Positions 1 through 7,981 of a stretch of DNA of 64,000 bases are shown here, one piece after another. This DNA comes from a virus. The position numbers and the translations under genes are program-made. The stretch's first letter is position 1; each line of letters opens with the position of its first letter. The notes under the pieces were generated by a model, which did no database searches, had not been told where the DNA came from, and saw nothing but the letters and a program-made list of their open reading frames with translations. The stretch is taken from IMG/VR virus record IMGVR_UViG_3300027712_001262, positions 48,864 through 112,863 of that record. One strand, written 5' to 3'.

Positions 1-243
1 AAAGTCTGCATCTACATTTACGACAAGGTCATACTGCTCATAAAGTTTTTTTGCAAAGGCAGCTTTACATGTACTGTGCATTATCCAAGGTTCTGATCCA
101 AAGACTTTTGCAATATCATCATCTGTGTAGATTTTTAAATCGATATCAGGATGAAAATGTTTGAAACTTTTATAGAATCCTTTAAAGTCTACTACCGTAT
201 CTTTAAAGTCTTCTGTTATCCAGGCAAAAAAGACAGTCTTCAT
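1..243 (-). CDS. Glycosyltransferase-like protein, 3' end cut by window edge
   Basis: The first 81 codons of a gene that runs off the left edge. It starts with ATG at 241-243. The protein begins MKTVFFAWITEDF and reaches a hydrophobic strand followed by NVDAD at the window edge. This is the arrangement of the DxD metal- and nucleotide-sugar-binding motif of GT-A fold glycosyltransferases, so a sugar-transfer role is likely. It lies 4 bp after the FkbM methyltransferase stop and is the last visible gene of the nucleotide-sugar operon. The acceptor and sugar cannot be told from this fragment. Confidence 0.6.
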   Translation of the reverse strand, partial: MKTVFFAWITEDFKDTVVDFKGFYKSFKHFHPDIDLKIYTDDDIAKVFGSEPWIMHSTCKAAFAKKLYEQYDLVVNVDADF

Positions 244-247
244 TTGA

Positions 248-940
248 TTACGACTTGAAAACGCGGAGACCATCCGCTTCATAATATTCTGTTTGATATC
301 CAGCTTTTTCAAACACTTCTTTTAGTCTATTTCTATTGTCATGAGTATAGCCAGTTGATGTATTGTGAGATTCAATGAACCATGCACCAACTCTATCCTT
401 TGTTTCTCCAATTGTCTGATCATTGATTGCAATCATTTCACTGCCTTCAATATCACACTTGATAAAATCAACATAATCTAATCCTAGCATGTCTAAAACA
501 GATGATAGCTTTTTACCAGAAACAACAACTTCAGCGCCGTATCTATTTGCAATGCTATTCATTGTAGAGTTTTCTGTAGAGAGATATAATGTAATGTCGC
601 CATCTTCTCCACTCAACGCAAGATTTTGCGGATGAATATTTGAATGTGCTTCTGTCAGTTCACTTAGAATTTCAAAGTGAGCAGGAGTTGGTTCTATTGC
701 ATAGATTGCTTTAGCACAATCTGATACATGCAAAGAAAATAGTCCAATGTTTGCACCAATATCTAAAATAGTTAGATCATTTCCTTTCGGAACAATGTCT
801 GCGTACATATTTTTGATGTTCATCTGTCCAATAATAAAGTCTGCGTAATTAGTACCATTAGCAAAATGAGCATTGGTAGCGACATTTTCAGATTGAATTT
901 CTATTGTATTTCCTCGAATTGTATTAATTTGTCTTTTCAT
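248..940 (-). CDS. FkbM-family SAM-dependent methyltransferase
   Basis: 230 aa. The SAM-binding motif I is LDIGANIGLFS near residue 60, followed by an acidic strand end (AIEPTP). The family signature DFIKCDIEGSE lies near residue 160. FkbM-family enzymes methylate hydroxyls, often on sugars of polyketides, glycolipids or surface glycans. It sits near the end of the sugar operon, 9 bp after the upstream epimerase gene, so O-methylation of a sugar made or transferred by the operon is the natural reading. Two more FkbM modules occur in this window, at 26136-26846 and at the C-terminus of the 27504-31589 product. Family assignment is firm; the substrate is unknown. Confidence 0.85.
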   Translation of the reverse strand: MKRQINTIRGNTIEIQSENVATNAHFANGTNYADFIIGQMNIKNMYADIVPKGNDLTILDIGANIGLFSLHVSDCAKAIYAIEPTPAHFEILSELTEAHSNIHPQNLALSGEDGDITLYLSTENSTMNSIANRYGAEVVVSGKKLSSVLDMLGLDYVDFIKCDIEGSEMIAINDQTIGETKDRVGAWFIESHNTSTGYTHDNRNRLKEVFEKAGYQTEYYEADGLRVFKS

Positions 941-949
941 ATTTTCCTA

Positions 950-1774
950 TTAGTTTGTGTATTCTAAAAATTCTTTGATACCGTCTCTTAATATGTATTT
1001 TGCTTCAAACGCATATGCACTTTTGGCATATTCAGTGTCACATTTCCATACTTCCGATTCAAAGTTCTTACTTAGCGTATGCATTATATTAACATTGCCT
1101 TTGCGATTTGTCAACTCTTTAAAGATGTCGTAGACACCATTTTTGCCAAAATTAGGCGATTGTATTCCAGAACCTAGATTAATGATATCACCTGGATTCT
1201 TTTCAGAGTTAGCAATAATATTTAGACCACGAATAAAGTCATCAATGTAAATAAAGTCGTGATATCCTTGCCATAGTGTCATCTCTTGATCTTTAAAGAA
1301 TGACCTCCACATAGTAGGAAATAGTCGATGACTTCTTTCAAATCTTCCGTATACACTATATGGTCTTGCAATCTTTATGTCTAAATCATAATGTCTAGCA
1401 TAACCTTGACATAGTAATGTAGCAGCGCCCTTAGTTGCTTGATACATATCTACAGGATTTATCCTATCAGTTTCTGCACTTGCTCTAGGGACTTTTCCAT
1501 ATTCACTGCTTGACCCTATATATATCAGTTTAGTTTTTGGATTTAATTTAACGTACTCAAGAATATCTTTAGTCATAAGAACGTTAGTTGATATCATAAG
1601 ATTATCTTTATAAATCTCACCTGCACAATGAAAAATTAAATCTGGACAACAATTATTTAATGCAGTCGATATACATTCACCACGTTTGTACTCGATAATA
1701 GTGTTTGTGGTATTGTAGTATCTAATTAAGTTTAGACCTATAAATCCAGTCGATCCTGTGATAAAGATTTTCAT
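950..1774 (-). CDS. NAD-dependent epimerase/dehydratase (extended SDR)
   Basis: 274 aa. The N-terminal Rossmann fingerprint is GSTGFIG (residues 7-13). The catalytic set is S-S-S-EYG near 88-93 and YQATKGA (YxxxK) near 111. These are hallmarks of extended short-chain dehydrogenases acting on NDP-sugars, such as 4-ketoreductases and epimerases. Its start overlaps the stop of the upstream gene (ATGA), which suggests translational coupling. Because the operon already has Gmd and a GDP-mannose-epimerase-like protein, this enzyme may be the terminal 4-ketoreductase of a GDP-6-deoxyhexose pathway. That is inference; which ketosugar it uses cannot be read from the sequence. Confidence 0.8.
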   Translation of the reverse strand: MKIFITGSTGFIGLNLIRYYNTTNTIIEYKRGECISTALNNCCPDLIFHCAGEIYKDNLMISTNVLMTKDILEYVKLNPKTKLIYIGSSSEYGKVPRASAETDRINPVDMYQATKGAATLLCQGYARHYDLDIKIARPYSVYGRFERSHRLFPTMWRSFFKDQEMTLWQGYHDFIYIDDFIRGLNIIANSEKNPGDIINLGSGIQSPNFGKNGVYDIFKELTNRKGNVNIMHTLSKNFESEVWKCDTEYAKSAYAFEAKYILRDGIKEFLEYTN

Positions 1775-2433
1775 AATATAACGTGTTGAGAATATTCTTC
1801 AGCCAATTGCAATCGTCTACTTAATGACATTCCGGGCCAATGAATTAACAAATCCCCAGGTTTCCACATTCCTTCCCATGGAGGAGGCTGATAAATAACT
1901 CTTTCTTTATACATAATTTCATAATCATATGAATTAAAAGTTTTTTGATGAACTATTTTTATAATATTGTTAAATTCTTTTAGATTATCAATCACACATT
2001 GTTGTTCAGCTAAACAATGAGCTTTATATTTTTCATAGTTTGATGCAATAAGGTCTATAAAAGATCTACCCTCTTGAGAATTTTTAACTAGAAAACTATC
2101 CATATTAATTCCATTCACATCTTTTGCAATAATGAAATGAAAATTTTCATCGATAATTGATTCCAATTTTATATTAAAGTTTGTGATTATAGAATCACAT
2201 CCTGTTACCCACACCCAATCAGGATTGTCCTCATTAAAGATTTTCTGTAGATGATATATCTTTTTAAATCCATGAAATGATAATGAATGTGGGGTATTAG
2301 CTTCATTTTGATAGATGTTTAATCTAGTGTCGTATCCATGCTTAGCCGCATATGCAATTTTATTTTTATGCCAAGTTAAATTTCCTAAAGAAATATAATT
2401 GTCTGCATAACAATTTTGCAATATAATTTTCAT
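1771..2433 (-). CDS. Glycosyltransferase, GT34-like (galactosyl transferase GMA12/MNN10 type)
   Basis: 220 aa. Near residue 70 it has a hydrophobic strand, WVWVTGCDSIITN, in the place of the DxD-type motif of GT34 enzymes. Near residue 200 it has GDLLIHWPG, resembling the conserved C-terminal GDxxxHxxG segment of that family. NMDSFLVKNS in the middle also fits. Start and stop overlap both neighbours by 4 bp (ATGA), so it is co-translated with the two epimerase genes. The first position of the DxD is Cys here (CDS), a departure from the usual motif. Assignment to a GT-A glycosyltransferase is fairly sure; the family label is moderate. Confidence 0.6.
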   Translation of the reverse strand: MKIILQNCYADNYISLGNLTWHKNKIAYAAKHGYDTRLNIYQNEANTPHSLSFHGFKKIYHLQKIFNEDNPDWVWVTGCDSIITNFNIKLESIIDENFHFIIAKDVNGINMDSFLVKNSQEGRSFIDLIASNYEKYKAHCLAEQQCVIDNLKEFNNIIKIVHQKTFNSYDYEIMYKERVIYQPPPWEGMWKPGDLLIHWPGMSLSRRLQLAEEYSQHVIL

Positions 2434-3395
2434 GTTGTATGTACCTGATTGTTAATCCAGTTATACGTAGCAGTTAGTCCTTTTTTCAAATCTTGTGGTG
2501 GCTTCCACTTTAGTTTTTCTTTAATTAAATCGTTATTACTATTTCTACCACGCACGCCTTGGGGGCCATCGATGTGTTTAATTTTTATATCTTTTTTTGC
2601 AATACTAGCAATTAATGTTACTAGGTCGTTGATTGAAATTAAATGATCTGAACCTAAGTTTACTGGACCATTGAATGTTTTATGTTTCATTAAACGCATA
2701 ACGCCTTCAACACAATCGTCTATATAAAGAAAACTTCGAGTTTGTTCCCCATCGCCCCATACTTCAATTTCGTCCCCATCTTTTGCATATGCAATTTTTC
2801 TACATATTGCCGCTGGCGCTTTTTCTCTACCACCTTGCCATGTTCCATTTGGCCCAAATATGTTATGGAATCTTGCAACTTTATTCTCCATACCATGTTG
2901 ACGATTATATGACATAATTAATCTTTCGGTGAATAGTTTTTCCCATCCATAATCACTGTCAGGGTGTGCAGGATATGCAGACGCTTCTCTGCAATCAGGA
3001 TTTTGAGTATCTAGCTGTAGTTCTTCATTATAGACACAGGCGCTACTACTGAAAAATACTTGTGGTACATTTCTTCGATGTGCCGCATCTAATACATTTA
3101 AATTTATAATGGCACTGTTATGCATAACATCTGCATCGTATAAATTTGTATTAATATAGCCTGCGCCACCCATGTCAGCAGCTAATTGATATACTTCGTC
3201 AAATCCTCTATCAACAGCACTCCGGACTACGTATTGCTCTCTCAAGTCTCCGAGTAAAAAATCATCTGCTTGAGTTGATTCAAACTCACATTTTTTAATA
3301 TCAACTCCACGAACCCAATAGCCATTCTTTTTTAAACGATTAACAATGTGCCCACCAATGAATCCACCGGCGCCTAATACTAATGCTGTTTTCAT
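2430..3395 (-). CDS. GDP-mannose 3,5-epimerase-like NDP-sugar epimerase
   Basis: 321 aa extended SDR. It has GAGGFIGGH at the N-terminus, LAADMGGAGYI near 93, SSACVYNE near 118, and DYGWEKLFTER near 148 (YxxxK). It then has HNIFGPNGTWQGGREKAP near 178 and WGDGEQTRSFLYIDDCVEG near 215. The middle blocks match GDP-mannose 3,5-epimerase (GME) better than other SDRs. GME interconverts GDP-D-mannose with GDP-L-galactose and GDP-L-gulose. Together with Gmd upstream it implies that GDP-mannose is a hub for this operon. The ATG has an AGGA ribosome site. A related GDP-sugar epimerase of different specificity remains possible. Confidence 0.8.
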   Translation of the reverse strand: MKTALVLGAGGFIGGHIVNRLKKNGYWVRGVDIKKCEFESTQADDFLLGDLREQYVVRSAVDRGFDEVYQLAADMGGAGYINTNLYDADVMHNSAIINLNVLDAAHRRNVPQVFFSSSACVYNEELQLDTQNPDCREASAYPAHPDSDYGWEKLFTERLIMSYNRQHGMENKVARFHNIFGPNGTWQGGREKAPAAICRKIAYAKDGDEIEVWGDGEQTRSFLYIDDCVEGVMRLMKHKTFNGPVNLGSDHLISINDLVTLIASIAKKDIKIKHIDGPQGVRGRNSNNDLIKEKLKWKPPQDLKKGLTATYNWINNQVHTT

Positions 3396-3412
3396 TTTTT
3401 ATCCTAATAATT

Positions 3413-4369
3413 TTATATTATACTTTTTAATACTTCTTTGCAAGCCTCAGGCGACCAATCTTTTTGCATTTGTTCAATATTTTGAGCACCATTGAGAATT
3501 GCGTCTTTCAATGATTGTGCTGGGTAAGGTTGTACATATTTATGGATGTGTCTAAATGTAGTGTTAGAAGAAACTAATAACGGTGCGCCTGACATTACTA
3601 CTTGATCAGTAGTCGCCGCCAATCCCGGCAGGTCTCTGGTATAGAAAAAACAATTTAACGTATTTTCTGCACACCAATCAATTAATTGGTCATCAGAAAA
3701 ATAGTCACGTGTAAATTGTAGTTCGATACCGACTTTTAAATTTGCTCTACATTGATCTTCAATCATTGTTTTGTAATCAGCACCAAAGTGTCTATTGACT
3801 GCAACATCTGCAAATGTTGACGGAGGAAGATTTATTCTAAGTATTGCTTTATCGAATTCATGAGAAACTGCTGCTGCAATTAAATGAAACCCTTTGTCAA
3901 AAGTTGCATATCCAAAACTTCCAATTACAGGAACTTCTGGTATACTATCATAGTGTTTAATACTTCTAAAATTAGAAAGTGGACGAGAGAAAGCATGTAT
4001 ATTATTTTGTTTAGATTCAAATGTTGGATCTAAAACAAGAAACTCATCAAAGCCTTCAGGACGCATAAAGATAAAAGGATCATCTGCTGTCATCTCTAAA
4101 ATTATACAAATCTTTTTGCCTGGTAGATTTACAAAATATCTGGAATCTACTCCTTCATGTAACCGCATAGTATTGTGATGGTAATTAAAAATATAGAAGT
4201 CATAAGGTTTATAATTACCGCTATGTAATGAATTAACATCTATATGACTAATTTCTTTATATGTTAGTTCATAGTCGACGCTGTCTTTTAATGCATTGTA
4301 TATCATCAATCCACTACTATAAATGCTACAATTTGCTTTTCTAGTATTAACAAACAATCCCTTTTTCAT
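3413..4369 (-). CDS. GT-B-like glycosyltransferase, putative
   Basis: 318 aa. No strong textbook motif is present, but the layout resembles GT-B transferases. The N-terminal half holds the acceptor-like domain. Near residue 150 a second Rossmann-like half starts with VIGSFGYATFDKGFHLI, a segment typical of the loop where GT-B enzymes begin their donor domain. Near 255-275 a segment reads GLAATTDQVVMSGAPLLVSSN, as in the donor-binding region where these proteins choose a target site. It sits between the C-methyltransferase and the GME-like gene with 15-17 bp gaps. Function in sugar transfer is inferred from fold-like features and context. Confidence 0.5.
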   Translation of the reverse strand: MKKGLFVNTRKANCSIYSSGLMIYNALKDSVDYELTYKEISHIDVNSLHSGNYKPYDFYIFNYHHNTMRLHEGVDSRYFVNLPGKKICIILEMTADDPFIFMRPEGFDEFLVLDPTFESKQNNIHAFSRPLSNFRSIKHYDSIPEVPVIGSFGYATFDKGFHLIAAAVSHEFDKAILRINLPPSTFADVAVNRHFGADYKTMIEDQCRANLKVGIELQFTRDYFSDDQLIDWCAENTLNCFFYTRDLPGLAATTDQVVMSGAPLLVSSNTTFRHIHKYVQPYPAQSLKDAILNGAQNIEQMQKDWSPEACKEVLKSII

Positions 4370-4384
4370 TATTAAATTCCTTAA

Positions 4385-5608
4385 TTATTTTGAAATAATT
4401 TCAAAAACAGGACATGGTACGATAAAGGAACCACCTGCCTCTAGGAATGCTCGTTCTCTAGTTTGGAATTCACTGATAAAATGCCATGGAAGAACTAGTG
4501 CATAATCTGGATTTGCATCACGCATTTCTTCTTCGCTGATGATTGGAATATTTGTTCCAATCGTTTTGTATCCAAATTTGTACGGACTACGCTCTGCAAT
4601 TGCAGCAATATGGCTACTATCTAACCCAAAGTACTGTAACAACGTGTTACCTTTAGTACTAGCACCATACCCATATACCTTTTTACCTTCAGCTTTGGCT
4701 GTATTAATAAACGAGTTAACATTATTTTTTAATGTATCAAGTCTAAGTTTGAAATCATCCCATGCTGCCGCACTCGAAATATCAACTACATTAGTTTCAT
4801 AATTAAGAATAGTTTCTACACGATAATCACAAACATCACGCAAAGGAGAAGTTCCAAAACTAGTAACTAGTGCAGTTTCTTTTTGGAAGTAAATTCTAAA
4901 ACTACCACCATTTGTATCATTAACGCTACAATCAACAACACGGAAACCATGTTGTGAAAATAGTTTATTGATGCTCTTTAGGTCATAATAATACACATGC
5001 TCATGACAGATATTATCAAATGCCAATTGATTCATCATCAATGGAGTATAACTCATTTGAAGAACAGCAACACCATCATCGTCAAGAATATCATACAAGT
5101 CTTGTACAAATGGATGTGGATTATCTAAATCATAAAACATCGCAATACAAGTAATAACTTTAGCTTTCTTATCTGCAAATGGTGTTTTGTTCCATGCATC
5201 CTTACTAAAGAAGTCTTGGACAACAGTGGCTACTTTACTGCTTTCAGCATAGAAAGATTCGTCACATGGATCAATACCCACTTTGGTTAAGTTGTTTGGT
5301 ACAGCTTTTAACAATGTTCCGTCATTACACGCAATGTCAAGCCAAATATCATCATCTTTTAATTTAACTCTAGAAGTAATTTCTTTAACAATCCCCTGAA
5401 GTTCAATAGTCATGCTGGTATTAATAGCACTACGGTACCAATATTTGCCCCACATGGTATGTGCTGGCGCAATGTTCATTAATCGAGGAGCTCCTAGGTC
5501 TTCATCTAGGTATAGATCTAAACTATACTTTGTACGTCCCTCCATTTCGCTGTCTTCTTTAATAAAATCACTTACATAGTGATTGCCGAGTTCAAGTAAT
5601 TTTTTCAT
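4385..5608 (-). CDS. Sugar C-methyltransferase (TylC3-type, three-domain family) lacking the N-terminal zinc motif
   Basis: 407 aa. The central SAM domain carries WLDIACNDGTLL near 110. The family signature NICHEHVYYYDL lies near 205, and the C-terminal domain holds YGYGASTKGNTLLQYFGL near 310 and LPWHFISEF near 385. These features define the NDP-hexose C-methyltransferase family, which methylates C3 of NDP-4-keto-6-deoxysugars. Such a ketosugar is exactly what Gmd makes two genes upstream. The usual N-terminal Cys4 zinc domain is not visible: the first 100 residues have almost no Cys and begin directly at the LGNHYVSDF element. Either the metal site is dispensable or the enzyme is a shortened variant. 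Confidence 0.8.
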   Translation of the reverse strand: MKKLLELGNHYVSDFIKEDSEMEGRTKYSLDLYLDEDLGAPRLMNIAPAHTMWGKYWYRSAINTSMTIELQGIVKEITSRVKLKDDDIWLDIACNDGTLLKAVPNNLTKVGIDPCDESFYAESSKVATVVQDFFSKDAWNKTPFADKKAKVITCIAMFYDLDNPHPFVQDLYDILDDDGVAVLQMSYTPLMMNQLAFDNICHEHVYYYDLKSINKLFSQHGFRVVDCSVNDTNGGSFRIYFQKETALVTSFGTSPLRDVCDYRVETILNYETNVVDISSAAAWDDFKLRLDTLKNNVNSFINTAKAEGKKVYGYGASTKGNTLLQYFGLDSSHIAAIAERSPYKFGYKTIGTNIPIISEEEMRDANPDYALVLPWHFISEFQTRERAFLEAGGSFIVPCPVFEIISK

Positions 5609-5610
5609 AA

Positions 5611-5988
5611 TTAGTCCTTATAAGATTTTTCTTCAATTAGTTCAGAATTGCAAAGGATGTTTATTTCCTTTTTAATTTTGCTTCGTTTGTCATTCATTTT
5701 GAATATCATTCTCGATGTTTCAAGATATTCTTCGCCGATGTTATTATCGTTTTCAAGTCGTCTAATATCTTCGCCACCGAACCATATTTTATAATTTACA
5801 GTAAGAAGATCTTTTAGATGCTTGGCAAACTTTTCTTGAACATTTATAAATTCAGGTAAAGCAGTTAATACATCATATTCTTTTGTAATGTTTTTTAATT
5901 TATCAGCATCGGTTATTTCCATAGATTTAATCTTAAGAACTGTGATCTTATCTACAAGTTCGCCGATGCTAGCGGGTACGTTAATCAT
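5611..5988 (-). CDS. DUF6165-like small protein
   Basis: 125 aa, with N-terminus VPASIGELVDKITVLKIKS and a following EITDADKLKNI. This resembles the DUF6165 family, small helical proteins found beside surface-polysaccharide genes. No catalytic motif is visible. It overlaps the upstream fusion gene by 4 bp and ends 2 bp before the C-methyltransferase start, so the three are translationally linked. Function unknown; a partner or regulator of glycan synthesis is only a guess from context. Confidence 0.6.
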   Translation of the reverse strand: MINVPASIGELVDKITVLKIKSMEITDADKLKNITKEYDVLTALPEFINVQEKFAKHLKDLLTVNYKIWFGGEDIRRLENDNNIGEEYLETSRMIFKMNDKRSKIKKEINILCNSELIEEKSYKD

Positions 5989-6845
5989 TTGCGTTCGATA
6001 TCCTCTTCAATACACTTATCACCATATTGAATTTCTATAACTCGTAATGGTAAATCAGTTTCATTGCATAGCTTGTGCCATTGCTCATTACTGATATGTA
6101 AATTTTGAAACTTATTAAAGTTACCAACTAATTCCATATCTGTACTAGCACTATCTAATGTGTATACTGTTGCAGTACCTTCAGCGACAAACCAATGCTC
6201 TGCTCTGTCTTTATGTTTTTGCATACTTAAACAAGTCTTTGGCATTACAGTTAATTCTTTAACTTTAATTTCTTTACCTTGCTCATGTAATACACGATAG
6301 TATCCCCATTCACGAGAAGTTTTAGGAGCCTTCCATTCTTCAAGTATCCACGATGATGAATTCATTTTATTATCGCCACCGACACTAAATTCAAATGATA
6401 CGCCTTCTACAGACATCTCTGAAATATTCTCACTAGTCCTATCTCCACCATTAGCAAATACTATTTTTGATACTGGAAATTGTTTTTTAATTAGTTCAAT
6501 AGCATTAATGGAATTATTAGTGTCATCATTAAATTCAATGACATGGTCTACCATACTTAGATTGCTAATAATAGCAAAGCGTTCTTGCCAAGTATAAAAT
6601 GCTCGGCCTTTTTTTCTTTTCAACCAAGCATCTGAATTAATGCCTACAACTAGTACATCGCCTAATGCTTTGGCAGCATTAAAATATGCAATATGTCCAG
6701 AATGTAACGGATCAAATCCGCCAGTTACTATAATAACTCGTTCGTCTTTGGAAAGAAGCGTCCGCTCAAGTTTTCCAAAGTCTCTAACATAAACAGTTTT
6801 TCCTTTATCAGGACTTTCGTATATTTTAGCTGTTGGCGATTGCAT
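5985..6845 (-). CDS. Fusion: HxGH nucleotidyltransferase + type II phosphomannose isomerase cupin
   Basis: 286 aa with two domains. Residues 35-165 form a cytidylyltransferase-like nucleotidyltransferase: GGFDPLHSGHIAYF carries the HxGH motif, followed by GINSDAWLKRKKGRAF and QERFAIISNLSMVD. This is close to the adenylyltransferase half of HldE/RfaE2. Residues 180-286 form a cupin like the C-terminal isomerase domain of ManC/AlgA: REWGYYRVL, KVKELTVMP, LSMQKHKDRAEHWFVAEGTA, then IEIQYGDKCIEEDIER. In ManC this cupin is fused to a GT-A type mannose-1-P guanylyltransferase, so the partner here is different. It overlaps gmd by 20 bp and is likely coupled to it. The domain identities are strong; the joint substrate is unknown. 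Confidence 0.8.
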   Translation of the reverse strand: MQSPTAKIYESPDKGKTVYVRDFGKLERTLLSKDERVIIVTGGFDPLHSGHIAYFNAAKALGDVLVVGINSDAWLKRKKGRAFYTWQERFAIISNLSMVDHVIEFNDDTNNSINAIELIKKQFPVSKIVFANGGDRTSENISEMSVEGVSFEFSVGGDNKMNSSSWILEEWKAPKTSREWGYYRVLHEQGKEIKVKELTVMPKTCLSMQKHKDRAEHWFVAEGTATVYTLDSASTDMELVGNFNKFQNLHISNEQWHKLCNETDLPLRVIEIQYGDKCIEEDIERK

Positions 6846-7863
6846 GTTGTTGGGCTTTCATTTCAGTTTCACACATTTCAAAAACTAAATCTTTAAATGT
6901 GTAAGCAGGTTTCCAGTTTAACTTTGTGTGCGCTTTAGAGCAATCACCGAAGATATTCGGCACTTCAGCCCTGCGATAGAAATCTGAGTTTACTCTAACC
7001 ACTGTCTTACCTGTAGTTTTGTTAATGCCGATTTCATCTAATCCAGTACCTTGCCATTCAATTTCAAATCCAAGATATGTAGCAACATCATTACAGAAAT
7101 CTCTAACTGAATGCTCTTCACCACTAGAGATAACAAAATCTTCAGGTGTGTCTTGTTGTAGGATCGCCCACATTGCAACAACATAGTCCTTGGCATGTCC
7201 CCAATCTCTACGTGCATCTAAGTTGCCTAATTCTAGAATGTCCTGGAGGCCAAGGTGTGTACGGATCATTCCCAGTACAATCTTACGTGTTACAAACTCT
7301 GATCCCCTACGTGGGCTTTCGTGATTAAACAAAATACCATTACATGCATATAAATTAAAACTCTCACGATAATTTACTGTGATCCAATAGCCAAACAATT
7401 TTGCAACTGCATATGGGCTTCTTGGATAGAATGGAGTATTTTCTGTTTGTGGAATTTCTTTAACCTTGCCATACAACTCACTAGTTGACGCTTGATAGAA
7501 TCTAACTTCCTTATGATCAGAAAGTTTCTTAACTGCTTCTAATAATTTTAAAACACCGATTGCATTTACATCGCCTGTATAAGTTGGGCAATCATAACTA
7601 ACACTTACATGACTTTGAGCGCCTAAGTTATATACTTCATCTGGTTTAACTTTTAAAAGAATATCATTTAAATTAGCGCAATCTGTTAAATCACTATAGT
7701 GAAAATGTATTTTATCTTTAATCGATTCAATGTTTGCAGTGTTTAATCCTGTGCTAGATCTACGAACCAAGCCATGAACTTCGTAATCTTTCTCTAGCAA
7801 AAGTTCTGCTAAGTAGCTTCCGTCTTGTCCAGTGATGCCTGTGATCAGCGCAATTTTTTTCAT
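6826..7863 (-). CDS. gmd: GDP-mannose 4,6-dehydratase
   Basis: 345 aa, full length. It has GITGQDGSYLAELLLEK at the N-terminus, RRSST near 35, YNLGAQSHVSVSYDCP near 79, and the catalytic STSELYGK with YPRSPYAVAKLFGYW (YxxxK) near 127-160. It also has NHESPRRGSEFVTRK near 187 and RRDWGHAKDYVVAMW near 220. These are diagnostic of Gmd, which converts GDP-D-mannose to GDP-4-keto-6-deoxy-D-mannose. It is the first gene of the operon. The ATG follows an AGGA site and a sigma70-type promoter at 7907-7936. Its product is a fitting substrate for the C-methyltransferase and SDR enzymes downstream. Confidence 0.95.
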   Translation of the reverse strand: MKKIALITGITGQDGSYLAELLLEKDYEVHGLVRRSSTGLNTANIESIKDKIHFHYSDLTDCANLNDILLKVKPDEVYNLGAQSHVSVSYDCPTYTGDVNAIGVLKLLEAVKKLSDHKEVRFYQASTSELYGKVKEIPQTENTPFYPRSPYAVAKLFGYWITVNYRESFNLYACNGILFNHESPRRGSEFVTRKIVLGMIRTHLGLQDILELGNLDARRDWGHAKDYVVAMWAILQQDTPEDFVISSGEEHSVRDFCNDVATYLGFEIEWQGTGLDEIGINKTTGKTVVRVNSDFYRRAEVPNIFGDCSKAHTKLNWKPAYTFKDLVFEMCETEMKAQQHAIANS

Positions 7864-7906
7864 TTGTAATTCCTTTAATTATTTGCCTTTTGCGTCAGCG
7901 TGTTAT

Positions 7907-7936
7907 ATTATATATGCTTTTTAAAGCCGCTGTCAA
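7907..7936 (-). promoter_or_regulatory. Sigma70-type promoter for the sugar-nucleotide operon
   Basis: On the minus strand TTGACA (7931-7936) and TATAAT (7907-7912) are separated by 18 nt, a full match to both consensus hexamers. Transcription would start near 7900, about 37 nt before the gmd ATG. The spacer holds a dyad, GCTTT-AA-AAAGC, a possible operator. Confidence 0.8.
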
Positions 7937-7952
7937 TAAGATATTGGCTTTT

Positions 7953-7977
7953 AATAAAGAAAACCTGCCAAAGCAGA
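7953..7977 (-). terminator. Weak rho-independent terminator after the 7982 gene
   Basis: On the minus strand TCTGC-TTTG-GCAGG (7977-7964, one T-G pair) is followed by TTTTCTTTATT. It lies just past the stop of the upstream glycosyltransferase-like gene and before the gmd promoter, separating the two transcription units. The stem is only 5 bp. Confidence 0.4.
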
Positions 7978-7981
7978 TTAA

